Assembly: GCF_000348745.1 (NCBI RefSeq)
Contig: NC_020812.1
Coordinates: forward strand, 1,001,444 to 1,065,443
Direction: 5' to 3'
Length of the DNA: 64,000 nt
Origin: Micavibrio aeruginosavorus EPB
GTDB taxonomy: Bacteria; Pseudomonadota; Alphaproteobacteria; Micavibrionales; Micavibrionaceae
The position numbers and the translations under genes are program-made. The notes under the pieces were generated by a model. It did not search any database. It saw only the letters and a program-made list of their open reading frames with translations, and had not been told where the DNA came from. This document shows, one piece after another, positions 51,575 through 60,192 of this stretch; the first letter of the stretch is position 1, and the number at the start of each line of letters is the position of its first letter.

Positions 51575-52063
51575 ATGCCAGCAGAAACCCTCGAAAAAAT
51601 CGCCGGAACCCGGCCCCGCAACGTCCGTCTGATGGGGCTGGATCTGGGGACAAAAACCATTGGGGTGGCCATTTCGGATTCGGCCCACTCCATTGCCACC
51701 CCGGTCCGGGTGGTGCAACGGACCAAATTCACCCGCGATATCGTGGAATTGGGCAAGATTATCCGCGATTATGACATCGGTGGATATGTCTTGGGATATC
51801 CCCTGAACATGGACGGAACCATGGGGCCGCGGTGCGATGCCGTGCAATCCTTCGCCGCGGAAATGCTCAATCACCCGGATATTTTCGGCGAAAAGCCATG
51901 GATCGCCCTGTGGGATGAACGCCTGTCCACCGCCGCCATGACCGATTTTCTGATCGATACTGTGGATATTTCAAGAACAAAGCGAAAACAGGTCATCGAC
52001 AAACTGGCCGCCCAGTACATTCTTCAGGGCGCGCTGGATTTTATGCAGGCTGGGGGCCTTTAG
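51575..52063 (+). CDS. ruvX: Putative pre-16S rRNA nuclease / Holliday junction resolvase YqgF
   Basis: 162 residues from the ATG at 51575. An upstream in-frame ATG at 51530 overlaps the gat promoter region. RNase H-like fold: MGLDLGTKTIGVAISD holds the first Asp, GYVLGYPLNMDGT the second strand, and LWDERLSTAAMTDFL the third conserved acidic block. The protein trims the 5' end of 16S rRNA precursor or acts on recombination intermediates. Its end overlaps the convergent gene at 52041 by 23 bp. Confidence 0.92.
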   Translation: MPAETLEKIAGTRPRNVRLMGLDLGTKTIGVAISDSAHSIATPVRVVQRTKFTRDIVELGKIIRDYDIGGYVLGYPLNMDGTMGPRCDAVQSFAAEMLNHPDIFGEKPWIALWDERLSTAAMTDFLIDTVDISRTKRKQVIDKLAAQYILQGALDFMQAGGL

Positions 52064-52346
52064 AGGACACGGCCTCGTAAGCTTCCAAAACCAGCTTCAC
52101 GCGATCCTGCGCCTGCCAGACCTGGCGAATATCCGCCCCTTGATTGTGCTTGTCCCAAGCCGTGCGCAAATTACTCTCTGCGCGTTCATAAACCCGGCAA
52201 AACGCCAGCAACAGATCGGACGGGCTGGTGGTCTCCTGATCGACCTCCAGGATGGCACGATAATTCGGTGCGGCGGCGTTATCCGTCGCCCGGGCATAAG
52301 GGGCGTTGTGCTTGCTTGCGCGTTGGGCCCGAATTGTGAGGCTCAT
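52041..52346 (-). CDS. Uncharacterised helical protein (101 residues)
   Basis: 101 residues, start with GGAG 6 bp upstream. Mostly helical after residue 30, with TTSPSDLLLAFCRVYERAESNLRTA and IRQVWQAQDRVKLVLEAYEAV. The layout faintly recalls FliS-type flagellar chaperones, which also have a T-SP-x-x-L-L start to a helical bundle, but the match is too weak to name. Convergent and overlapping with ruvX. Confidence 0.55.
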   Translation of the reverse strand: MSLTIRAQRASKHNAPYARATDNAAAPNYRAILEVDQETTSPSDLLLAFCRVYERAESNLRTAWDKHNQGADIRQVWQAQDRVKLVLEAYEAVSSKGPQPA

Positions 52347-52450
52347 ATTTGGCTCCGTATAGAATGAATTTCGCGGGGACGTAGCCGATTTTGGGATAAA
52401 CGCGCAAGAATAATCGTATGGGGTGCCATAAGGGATAGGGTGGGCTATGA

Positions 52451-52564
52451 ATCCTGCCCAAACCGCATCAAACTATGCCCATTCTTCTACATCCAGTCAT
52501 AGCCGGAATCGAAATCGTCGCTCAGCTTCTCGCACTGGGGCCAGAAGCGCTGGCTGTGGCCCAT
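52451..52564 (-). pseudogene. Duplicated, broken 3' end of the YgjP-type gene
   Basis: This 114-bp segment matches 53467-53580 with six differences (about 95%). In the frame of the metalloprotease it encodes HSQRFWPQCEKLS...GYDWM, then a TAG stop in place of Gln, then KNGHSLMRFGQD. It therefore is a decayed copy of the last 38 codons of that gene, left on the far side of the membrane-protein gene. Part of it is reused, in another frame, as the C-terminus of the membrane protein. Confidence 0.8.
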
Positions 52565-53373
52565 TTATACAAGTGTGAAAGAATACCTGCGTTTATGGCG
52601 GTGAGGTAGATGTAAATTATAATCCATGGTGCCTCAAGGAAGATGAGGCTTAAAATATATTCTGACGCTGTGGAGTTAAGCTCTTCTGGCAGAAGGTCAG
52701 CATTAAAATACTCAATTACAAGCAATAAAACGATTGCGATTGCGCCCGGTATAAACGAAGCAATGGAGGCTATCATCCATGCTGTAGCTTTTGCTGCGAT
52801 CAAATGAATGGTTAGATCTTCGGAAATATTGTCAGCTTGTTTGAATGATGTTGATTCTCCAATGGCCTGGGCGGGAAGCATAAAGCAGTACCCCGTTGCC
52901 TTGATTGTAATGTAAGTGAGTGCTGCCATGCTCAAAGAATATATGAGGAGTGATGTCATTGATGCTTGGTTTGTGCCAATCATGTAAAAAATCGTCATGG
53001 TGTAAGCCAAGAATACGAATGTGGGGGTCCAAATCGTGATGAATAAGGTGATAGAGGTAGTTATAAATTTAAATTCACTTAATTTCAGACGAAGCGCATT
53101 AATTTTGTGGCTTCGTGAGGGGCCAAGCAGGTTGGCTCGGTACCACATGAGCGCAAAGCATGTATGAAAATATAGCATGGTGAAAAAGTATATTAGTTTA
53201 CCTATATCATCGTACTGTTCTTCTAGGAGGTGTTCTGCAAGGAAGGCCAGCGGAACAATTATGATGGCGGGGATCAAAAGCTGTTTGATATAAAAGAGTG
53301 CCAACCCTGCATTGTTCCAGAGAAAGCTGTGTGATTGTAAAACTAGTGTTTTTATTGAGGGTCTTTTGTTCAT
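52522..53373 (-). CDS. Integral membrane protein of unknown function
   Basis: 283 residues from the ATG at 53373 (MNKRPSIKTLV). About six membrane segments are visible (for example LLIPAIIIVPLAFLAEHLL, LIYFFTMLYFHTCFALMWY, LFITIWTPTFVFLAYTMTIF, MIASIASFIPGAIAIVLLLV, APWIIIYIYLTAI). The final residues, ATASASGPSARS, are read from the duplicated protease end. The gene is much more AT-rich than its neighbours and sits exactly between two copies of a 114-bp repeat, so it looks like a transferred insert. No family recognised. Confidence 0.72.
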   Translation of the reverse strand: MNKRPSIKTLVLQSHSFLWNNAGLALFYIKQLLIPAIIIVPLAFLAEHLLEEQYDDIGKLIYFFTMLYFHTCFALMWYRANLLGPSRSHKINALRLKLSEFKFITTSITLFITIWTPTFVFLAYTMTIFYMIGTNQASMTSLLIYSLSMAALTYITIKATGYCFMLPAQAIGESTSFKQADNISEDLTIHLIAAKATAWMIASIASFIPGAIAIVLLLVIEYFNADLLPEELNSTASEYILSLIFLEAPWIIIYIYLTAINAGILSHLYKWATASASGPSARS

Positions 53374-53460
53374 GATTGTGCATGTGTTTGTTTTTATACC
53401 GGGGCACAATTCTAGCGTGTTTTTATCGGGGCGTCCATTTTATGTTGAAATGCGTAGGGT

Positions 53461-54228
53461 TTAAGCATCCTGCCCATACCGCATCAAACTATGCCCATTC
53501 TTCTGCATCCAGTCATAGCCGAAATCGAAATCGCCGCTCAGCTTCTCGCACTGGGTCCAGAAGCGCTGGCTGTGGTCCATGATTTTTAGGTGGGCGACTT
53601 CGTGGGCGATGACGTAGTCCATGGCCAATGGCGGGGCGAAGATCAGCCGCCAGGAGAACGATATTTTGCCATCCTCGGAACAACTGCCCCAGCGGCTGCG
53701 CGTGTCGCGGACGGTGATGGATTGGATTTTTGTGTGGCGGTCAATTTGCTTCGCTTTTTCGTGTGCCATTTCGGTGATGGCGTCGCTGGCCAGTTGGCGC
53801 AGGAAGCGTTTGATGCGCGGGGCGGCATCGTCCTTGTTCGTTTTGACGATCAGGGTGCGCGGTTTCAATTCAATGTCCGTCATTTTTAATTTCGGATCAT
53901 AATGAATATGCAGTGTGACATTGTGGCCAAGGATCGGCAGAACGGCCCCATCCACAAACGGAACCGGTTCCGGTAAATCTTCCAGACGTTTTTCAACCCA
54001 TAATTTATTCTGGCGTGCGAAATCCAGCGCGCGTTCCATGCTGGCGCGGTGGGGGACGATCAAGTGCACCACGCGCGCGGCCGGGTCCAGCCGCAGGGCC
54101 ATGCGGCGGGCGCGTTTGCTGACGGTCAGGCGCAGGCAGGGGTGAACAGCGCTCACGGCCTGTTGCGCCTTGGCGATGGCGTCCTTGTCACGGTTTTTGC
54201 CGCCTTTGGTTGATGTTGTCCGGACCAT
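53461..54228 (-). CDS. YgjP-like zinc metalloprotease (DUF45)
   Basis: 255 residues. The DUF45/WLM-type signature is present: TRSRWGSCSEDGKISFSWRL, and the zinc site HEVAHLKIMDHSQRFW, in which the two His of HExxH and a later His bind the metal. The N-terminal 110 residues contain the usual RMALRLDPA and QNKLWVEKRL parts. Members are cytosolic proteins of unclear substrate. The last 38 codons are duplicated at 52451. The start could be later, but residues 1-25 (Lys/Asp-rich) are plausible. Confidence 0.85.
   Translation of the reverse strand: MVRTTSTKGGKNRDKDAIAKAQQAVSAVHPCLRLTVSKRARRMALRLDPAARVVHLIVPHRASMERALDFARQNKLWVEKRLEDLPEPVPFVDGAVLPILGHNVTLHIHYDPKLKMTDIELKPRTLIVKTNKDDAAPRIKRFLRQLASDAITEMAHEKAKQIDRHTKIQSITVRDTRSRWGSCSEDGKISFSWRLIFAPPLAMDYVIAHEVAHLKIMDHSQRFWTQCEKLSGDFDFGYDWMQKNGHSLMRYGQDA
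53467..53580. repeat. Intact copy of the 114-bp direct repeat
   Basis: Direct repeat of 52451-52564 (108 of 114 bases identical), forming the 3' end of the YgjP-type gene. The two copies flank the membrane-protein gene with a 1016-bp period. Confidence 0.9.
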
Positions 54229-54389
54229 CCTAGCCCGACCCTTTCGTCTGTTACAAAGAATAAATATATGGGTTTGCCCCGACGGGATTCCAGATGCGGC
54301 GCCCGTTCAAAAACGGGGCCGTTCAAACCGGAGCCAGAGGGGGTACACCACACTCATCAGCCCCGGCCGGAAAGCTTTTCGGGGCTAAA

Positions 54390-55784
54390 CTATTCCGCGG
54401 CTTCCGCCGTTTTTTCGGATTTTTTCGCTTTCGCGGTTCGGGCGCGGACCGCGTCGATCCCGTGAACACGGACATCCCAATGCGTCGGGGCGATGTCCGG
54501 TATTTTTTTCAAATCATCCGCCGGGATTGGGTCGCGTTTTGAATCGTGGGCGCGCATGAAATGGCGAATGCGCGGCATGATCAATGTGCGCCAGCGGCTG
54601 CCGTTGAAAATACCGTAATGGCCAACATTTTCCTGGAAATGGTGGAATTGTTTTTCCGCCGGCAATTTGGTGGCAATGACATGCGCCGCCGTGGTCTGGC
54701 CATGCGCGGAAATATCGTCCAGCTCGCCCTCAATGGTCAGCAGGGCGGTTTTGCGGATGGCGGACGGGTCGACTTTATGCACGCGACCGCTCAACGGGTC
54801 TTTCCACGTCATTTCGCCTTTGGGCAACGCATGTTTCTGGAACACGGTTTCCACGGTCTGCAGATAGAAATCCGCATCCATATCCATCACGGCCAGATAT
54901 TCGTCATAGAAGTCACGGTGGCGTTCGGCGGATTCACCGTCGCCTTGGATCAGGTGGTTATAAAACTCCACATGCGATCCGACATGGCGGTCCAAATTCA
55001 TCGACATGAATCCGCTCAGTTGCAAGAAGCCGGGGTAAACGCGGCGGTGCGCGCCGGGATAATAAAACGGGACCGGCGACACAACGGTTTTTTCAAACCA
55101 GCTTAACGGGCGTTCTTCGGCCAGTTCGGTGACGGCGGTTTTGGACACGCGTGTATCAATCGGCCCGCCCATCAACGTCATGCTCAGCGGTGTATTCGGA
55201 TCTTCGTCAGCTTCCATCAATGCAATGGCGGCAAAGACGGGTACGGCGGGTTGGCACACGGCCACCACATGCACATCCGGCCCCAGCAGGGTCAGGAATT
55301 CGCGGACATAGGCAATATAACTGTCCAGATCAAAGCGCCCTTCGGTCAACGGCACTTGGCGCGCGTCCTTCCAGTCAGTGATATACACATCATGGTGTGG
55401 AAGCAGGGCCTCGACCGTACCACGCAGCAGGGTAGCGTAGTGGCCGGACATGGGCGCGACGATCAATACGCGCGGATCATTGCGGCGTTCCATGCGGCGG
55501 AAATGGATCAGGTTACAGAACGGGCGCTCGGACACGATGTGTTCCACCACATCGACCGTGCGGCCATCAATCTGGGTTGTTTTCAAACCAAATTCCGGTT
55601 TTGCAAATTTGCGTGTGGATCGCTCGAACAATTCCGCACCGGCGGCAATGGTCCGGCCCAGCGGGGTATAGGACAGCGGATTGTTGGGATTGGCCCATGC
55701 GTTACGGGTCATCTCTGCCGTCAGGCGGGCAGGGGTCATAAACGCATGATGAATATCGAACAGATGGTAAAGCACTCTTTTCAC
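54390..55784 (-). CDS. phaZ: Intracellular poly(3-hydroxybutyrate) depolymerase
   Basis: 464 residues. The intracellular PhaZ family is indicated by the start LYHLFDIHHAFMTPARLTAEM, the strand VLIVAPMSGHYATLLRGTVEAL, ITDWKDARQVPL, and the nucleophile region VVAVCQPAVPVFAA, with Cys in place of Ser. ENVGHYGIFNGSRWR near the end supplies the catalytic His. A Lys/Ala-rich tail follows. It breaks down native PHB granules and thus opposes phaC (20888). No terminator was found directly after it. Confidence 0.92.
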   Translation of the reverse strand: MKRVLYHLFDIHHAFMTPARLTAEMTRNAWANPNNPLSYTPLGRTIAAGAELFERSTRKFAKPEFGLKTTQIDGRTVDVVEHIVSERPFCNLIHFRRMERRNDPRVLIVAPMSGHYATLLRGTVEALLPHHDVYITDWKDARQVPLTEGRFDLDSYIAYVREFLTLLGPDVHVVAVCQPAVPVFAAIALMEADEDPNTPLSMTLMGGPIDTRVSKTAVTELAEERPLSWFEKTVVSPVPFYYPGAHRRVYPGFLQLSGFMSMNLDRHVGSHVEFYNHLIQGDGESAERHRDFYDEYLAVMDMDADFYLQTVETVFQKHALPKGEMTWKDPLSGRVHKVDPSAIRKTALLTIEGELDDISAHGQTTAAHVIATKLPAEKQFHHFQENVGHYGIFNGSRWRTLIMPRIRHFMRAHDSKRDPIPADDLKKIPDIAPTHWDVRVHGIDAVRARTAKAKKSEKTAEAAE

Positions 55785-55889
55785 TCACACAATTTTGAAC
55801 GCGTTGGACGTTACATTAGCACCATTGTACACCCAAAATCGTTAAATTATGCACCGCAACAAAAGATTTAGATTTTTTGTTCCAAATCA

Positions 55890-55918
55890 TTGACATACAA
55901 AGATATTTTCTTTACATA
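55890..55918 (+). promoter_or_regulatory. Promoter for the PfkB-type kinase gene
   Basis: TTGACA (55890) and TACATA (55913) are separated by 17 bp; the start codon is 30 bp further on. The -35 box is a perfect match. Confidence 0.7.
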
Positions 55919-55947
55919 AGCGCCTCTCTTGTTCGGGAAGGGGCCCC

Positions 55948-56916
55948 ATGCTGTTTATTGGCGACTTGGTTATTGATTGTACCGCGCGCGTAACCGACGC
56001 CGATCTTGCACGCTGGGGGCTTGAAAAAGGCCGTCGCCAGACGGTGGATCCCGTCTTTATCAATGATCTGTTGTCCCAAATCGAAGACCGCAAATTCTGT
56101 GGCGGCGGGTCTACTGGAAATACGGCTTTTGCGTATGCCGGTATGGGCGGGCGGGGCACGTATCTGACCGCCATGGCGACGGATGATCACGCGGATGTTT
56201 TGCGCCGTGAAATGGAATCCGTCGGGCTGGATCTGATCATTGGCGGCGTGCCCGTCCCGGGATCGTACAGCAATATTTGTCTGTGTCTGGTGACGCCGGA
56301 TGGCGAACGCACCATGTTGATGGGGTTGGAAACCTGTTTTTGCAGCACGGCCATGGTTGTCGATATGGTCGAAAAATCCACACATAATTCCGTGTTTATG
56401 ACGGCGTATTCCGCGGCGGGATTTGGTATTGGCGGTTTTTGTGACATTGCAAAATCGGCCTTATATAACGGCAAGAAACTGTATATGTCGTTGTCCAATC
56501 CCACATTGGCCGCCGCCCATCGCGAAGCATGGATCGATCTGATCCGCGCCGGGGCATCTGTGTTTAGCAACCAGGGCGAATTTTCACCGTTGCTGGATGG
56601 TCAACCGCCGCAATCATTGCAGAGTTATTTGCGTGATGATGCCTTTGCCGTTGTCACGGATGGTGAAGATGGCGCGCATGTTGTCACCACGACCGATGTC
56701 ATGCGTTTTGATGCGGTTCCTGTTGTGGATGTGCAAAACACCACAGGGGCAGGGGACCATTACGCGGCCGGATTTTTGTATGCGTTGTCCCGTGGATTGG
56801 GTCTGTCCGATTGTGCGACCTTTGCCGCCAATCTGGCCGCGCGTAAAGTGGCCGCCCCGGCCAGCCGCCTGGACCGTTCGGCCCTGACCGATTGCGCCGG
56901 GTTGGTTGCCGCTTAA
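55948..56916 (+). CDS. PfkB-family sugar/nucleoside kinase
   Basis: 322 residues, start with GAAGGGG 5 bp upstream. PfkB features: FCGGGSTGNTAFAYAGMGGRGTYL near residue 55, which is the first signature, and NTTGAGDHYAAGFLYAL with the catalytic base Asp in the second signature. Substrate contacts (SNICLCLVTPDGERTM) fit adenosine kinase-like members common in alphaproteobacteria. It probably phosphorylates adenosine or a sugar using ATP. The gene stands alone behind its own promoter. Confidence 0.87.
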   Translation: MLFIGDLVIDCTARVTDADLARWGLEKGRRQTVDPVFINDLLSQIEDRKFCGGGSTGNTAFAYAGMGGRGTYLTAMATDDHADVLRREMESVGLDLIIGGVPVPGSYSNICLCLVTPDGERTMLMGLETCFCSTAMVVDMVEKSTHNSVFMTAYSAAGFGIGGFCDIAKSALYNGKKLYMSLSNPTLAAAHREAWIDLIRAGASVFSNQGEFSPLLDGQPPQSLQSYLRDDAFAVVTDGEDGAHVVTTTDVMRFDAVPVVDVQNTTGAGDHYAAGFLYALSRGLGLSDCATFAANLAARKVAAPASRLDRSALTDCAGLVAA

Positions 56917-57055
56917 ATCAAATAAAACAAAGGCTTGATTGCGTTCCTGTTGGACCGTGCAGGTGCAGCAGGGCTTTTTCTTTAAACAGTCCAAACGCCG
57001 GATTAAACTCCCCTTCCGCTGAATGCGGGTACAATAATAAAGGGAGTTTCAAATC

Positions 57056-58351
57056 ATGCTCATGCGCAAGCCAACCGATTATATCGACACCTATTACCGC
57101 GACACCATGCAGGGTGCGCGCGCCTATGACCCGTTGGTCGATAAAATTCAGGCCGATGTGTGCGTGATCGGTGGCGGTCTAGCGGGATTGAACACGGCGC
57201 TTGGTTTGGTTGAACGCGGGCGCGGGGCGGTGGTGATCGAAGCTGCACGGATTGGCTGGGGCGCATCGGGCCGCAATGGCGGGTTTGTGGCCAAGGGCTA
57301 TGCCCGTGATTTGTCCAGCTTGAAAAAGAAAGTCGGGCTGGATCATGCCCGGGCGCTGGTCAATTTGACCAAAGACGCGCGCGCGATGATCAAACAACGC
57401 ATCAATGATTTGAATATCCCGTGCGGTCCATTGCGCCCCGGTGTTCTGACCGTGTCATGGAAAGACAATCCCGATGCGGTGAAGGCCATCGTGGATGATA
57501 TGAACGATTCATACGATCTGGGCTTTGAATTCTGGGGCACGGACAAGGTGCGCGAACAATGCCACACCGATAAATATTTCGACGGCGTGTATTCCCCCGG
57601 TGATTTTCAGTTCCATCCGCTGACCTATGTCCAAGGTTTGGCCAGCACGATTGTGTCCAAAGGCGGCCAGATTTACGAAGGGTCCAAAGCCACCAAAATC
57701 ACCCAGATGCCATCAGGCCGCTGGCGTATCGAGGTGGGCAACGGCGGCGTGATTGAGGCCGAACACGTTGTCCTGTGCTGTTCTATCTATGTCAACGGGC
57801 TGGATAAACGTCTGCGCAACGCGGCGTTTCCGGTGCGCACCTATGTGATGGTGACGGAACCGGTTGATCCGGCGGATCTGAAAACCTCCATCGATACCGA
57901 ACACGCCATTTATGATATGCGCTTCGCCAGCGATTATTACCGCGTTCTGCCCGATAACCGCATCATGTGGGGCGGGCGTGTCAGCGTGGGCCGTGACCCG
58001 GCGAAGATTGCCGAACTTCTGCACGGCGATATGCTGAAGGTCTATCCGCAATTGCGCGGCAAAGTGAAAACCGAATATGGCTGGTCGGGTGATCTCTGCT
58101 ACGCTCCGCACAAAATGCCGCAAATCGGGCAACTGGCCCCGAATTACTGGTACGCCACCTGCTTCGGCGGCCACGGCCTGGCCCCGACCACGGTCGGCGG
58201 CGAAATGATTGCGGGGGCGATTGCGGACAAAGACGACCGCTACAAACTCTTCTCCCCCTTCGGCCTCAACTTCGCCGGCGGCCCATTGGCGCCGTATATT
58301 GCGCAAAGCGTGTACTGGTGGTGGCGCGCGCGGGATTATATTGGGGGTTAG
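57056..58351 (+). CDS. FAD-dependent amine oxidoreductase (DadA/PuuB-like)
   Basis: 431 residues; GGGAG lies about 10 bp before the ATG at 57056. The FAD site is VCVIGGGLAGLNTALGL followed by VVIEAARIGWGASGRNGGFV, a combination typical of gamma-glutamylputrescine oxidase and related DAO-family enzymes. The C-terminus has CYAPHKMPQIGQLAPNYWYA and FGGHGLAPTTVGGEMIA. It likely oxidises an amine or amino acid. No glutamylputrescine synthetase is nearby, so the substrate is open. Confidence 0.85.
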   Translation: MLMRKPTDYIDTYYRDTMQGARAYDPLVDKIQADVCVIGGGLAGLNTALGLVERGRGAVVIEAARIGWGASGRNGGFVAKGYARDLSSLKKKVGLDHARALVNLTKDARAMIKQRINDLNIPCGPLRPGVLTVSWKDNPDAVKAIVDDMNDSYDLGFEFWGTDKVREQCHTDKYFDGVYSPGDFQFHPLTYVQGLASTIVSKGGQIYEGSKATKITQMPSGRWRIEVGNGGVIEAEHVVLCCSIYVNGLDKRLRNAAFPVRTYVMVTEPVDPADLKTSIDTEHAIYDMRFASDYYRVLPDNRIMWGGRVSVGRDPAKIAELLHGDMLKVYPQLRGKVKTEYGWSGDLCYAPHKMPQIGQLAPNYWYATCFGGHGLAPTTVGGEMIAGAIADKDDRYKLFSPFGLNFAGGPLAPYIAQSVYWWWRARDYIGG

Positions 58352-58399
58352 GGCGTCGGCCATATTGATTGCAAAATTATTCGCAGGTATTCTTCTGAG

Positions 58400-59068
58400 G
58401 TGAAAATAAACCTCATCATTGTCGCCGCCTTGATTATCTGCTCCGTCGCTTTTGCTCTGGATCCGGTCGTAGAGCATGGGCGTGTTTTTATTCCTGACGA
58501 TGTCTATGTTGGTAAAGATTGCGGATGTGAATGCATCGCCGACAGCCGTCCATGGTACAGCACCGTAAATTATTGGCGTTGGCTGTGGATGGTATCGATT
58601 CCTCTTCTTGTTTTTTCTATTAAACCCGATGCCTCAAAGTGGTTACGGGCGAGCCGGACAGTGGCTGCCGTCATACTTGGTTATGTGGTCATGAATCTGG
58701 CGATTCAGTTGTTTTGGGATATCGGAAACGGCCCTTTTGTGGTCGATGGAAACCCCAATACGCCATGGCAAAAAACATGGGACATTCCCAATTGTGCCGA
58801 TATTGCGGACGGTGCCAGCATCGTTTCTACCCTCTTTTTCGGATGGCTTTACGCCATTATTTATACAGGCTGGTGGGATATGGTCTGGTATCAATATCAT
58901 AAGCGCAGAACAAAAATGATTGACGATGGTTTTAAGCGTGACATTTGCAGTCAGGTTGTATTCGTGACGTCCAAGATTGTCACAATCTTGGTAATTCTGT
59001 TTATGATTCTTATCTTTTTTGCTGTCTGTGGCGCTTGGGTTTTTGAAAGAACGGGGTTGTTACAATGA
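58400..59068 (+). CDS. Membrane protein of unknown function
   Basis: 222 residues from GTG at 58400. A signal-like or anchoring helix (IIVAALIICSVAFAL) is followed by a Cys-containing external segment (GKDCGCECIADS) and about four membrane segments (WLWMVSIPLLVFSI, VAAVILGYVVMNLAIQLFW, ASIVSTLFFGWLYAIIYTGWW, IVTILVILFMILIFFAVCGAWVF). Trp is frequent in the middle. The start codon is uncertain because no clear ribosome site is placed correctly. Convergent with the gene at 59075, 6 bp apart. Confidence 0.65.
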   Translation: MKINLIIVAALIICSVAFALDPVVEHGRVFIPDDVYVGKDCGCECIADSRPWYSTVNYWRWLWMVSIPLLVFSIKPDASKWLRASRTVAAVILGYVVMNLAIQLFWDIGNGPFVVDGNPNTPWQKTWDIPNCADIADGASIVSTLFFGWLYAIIYTGWWDMVWYQYHKRRTKMIDDGFKRDICSQVVFVTSKIVTILVILFMILIFFAVCGAWVFERTGLLQ

Positions 59069-59074
59069 GGCGGG

Positions 59075-60031
59075 CTATTTTTCGGAAAGACTTATTGTTC
59101 CTGCAATCTTTGTTGTCCACTGTCCTGTTGTAACAAAGGGATGTCCCATCAAGTCAGTTGTTAACAAGACTGCTCCGCCCAATAATGAGGGAGGTAATGT
59201 TGCGACCTTCGATGTTCCTAAAACAAGTTGCCGAACACTTAATGGATCTGTGAACTCATCATAGAATTCATATTCTGCCGTAGCGTTAATTGCTAAGATA
59301 TTGTTTTTTCTGCTAACGGTTCCGGAGAAATGTCCGCTTATTGTTACTTTCCCAAGCGCATAAACGAGGTCCCTGAATTCGTAAGAATTATTCCAGGAAC
59401 CTGAAAATGTGCCCGAACCTATGGTTTTGGCTTTATCCGCTATTTGGCTTTTGACGCGATCAAACATGAGCCTTTGTGCTTGTTGAATAACGGCCCCAAG
59501 CAAGCCCATTTCTGACAGTTCTGTGCTTTTGCCGAAGCCAAAATAAAAGTGCCATATGAACTCTACATTCCCCCAAGGTCTAGCATTGTCCTGAATGGTG
59601 CTTGTTACTGTTTGTGTCAATCCAAGGGAGTTTTGCGACTCAGCCCAACACCGGCAGTTAAAGTCTTCTCCTGGATCTGGTGAATCGCTCCATGCACGTT
59701 CGGTGCGGTTATAGGCGGCGTGGCTGGATCGGACTTTGTTATCCTCGACACTGCGCCAGATATAGGTCCCTTCTGGTTCTTTTGATATTTGGGCATTCAG
59801 GGACGCAATTGTTTCGTCATCAGGTTGGGCCGCGCCCGTTGCGGTTAACCCATGATCGCGTTGGAATTTCTTTAAGGCATCAAAAACCGTACGGTCCGCC
59901 ATTCCGGTAATGCCGGTTTTTTCGTAAGGGGTGTAATATCCCAGACGGTTCAGTGCCTTTTTGATTTGGCGGGTGTCGAATTCATCCACTTTGCTGTTTG
60001 GTCTAAATGTTTTGTTCAGTTCGATTTTCAT
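59075..60031 (-). CDS. Peptidoglycan-binding domain fused to a Mu-gpF-like motif and unknown C-terminal domain
   Basis: 318 residues, no signal peptide. Residues 18-80 form a PG_binding_1 domain (FDTRQIKKALNRLGYYTP, ALKKFQRDHGLTATG). Residues about 88-133 carry the pattern IWRSVEDNKVRSSHAAYN...PDPGEDFNCRCWAE, which matches the C-terminal W-x-x-D-x-x-V-R-x-x-H...PG-x-x-x-x-CRC motif of phage Mu gpF-like head-morphogenesis proteins. The remaining 180 residues are beta-rich and unrecognised (FSGSWNNSYEFRDLVYALG). Such fusions could be secreted effectors or phage-derived wall-active proteins. The function is open. Confidence 0.68.
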   Translation of the reverse strand: MKIELNKTFRPNSKVDEFDTRQIKKALNRLGYYTPYEKTGITGMADRTVFDALKKFQRDHGLTATGAAQPDDETIASLNAQISKEPEGTYIWRSVEDNKVRSSHAAYNRTERAWSDSPDPGEDFNCRCWAESQNSLGLTQTVTSTIQDNARPWGNVEFIWHFYFGFGKSTELSEMGLLGAVIQQAQRLMFDRVKSQIADKAKTIGSGTFSGSWNNSYEFRDLVYALGKVTISGHFSGTVSRKNNILAINATAEYEFYDEFTDPLSVRQLVLGTSKVATLPPSLLGGAVLLTTDLMGHPFVTTGQWTTKIAGTISLSEK

Positions 60032-60192
60032 TAAAAGCCCCAGTTTTCAAAATTTCAACAAAAAGCCCCACAGCGCGGACGCATGTGGGGTGGTGACGGT
60101 TTGATTATACATGAAATAGGAATAAATTCCAGATCTTTTTTTGCCCGGTTTTGTCGCTTTCTTTGCCCGGACTTGATGCTAAACTCCACCCC

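Noticed and set aside
54359-54386. AGCCCCG...CGGGGCT hairpin as a terminator for phaZ.
   Set aside because: On the phaZ strand no T-run follows the stem, and it lies too close to the stop to be judged functional.
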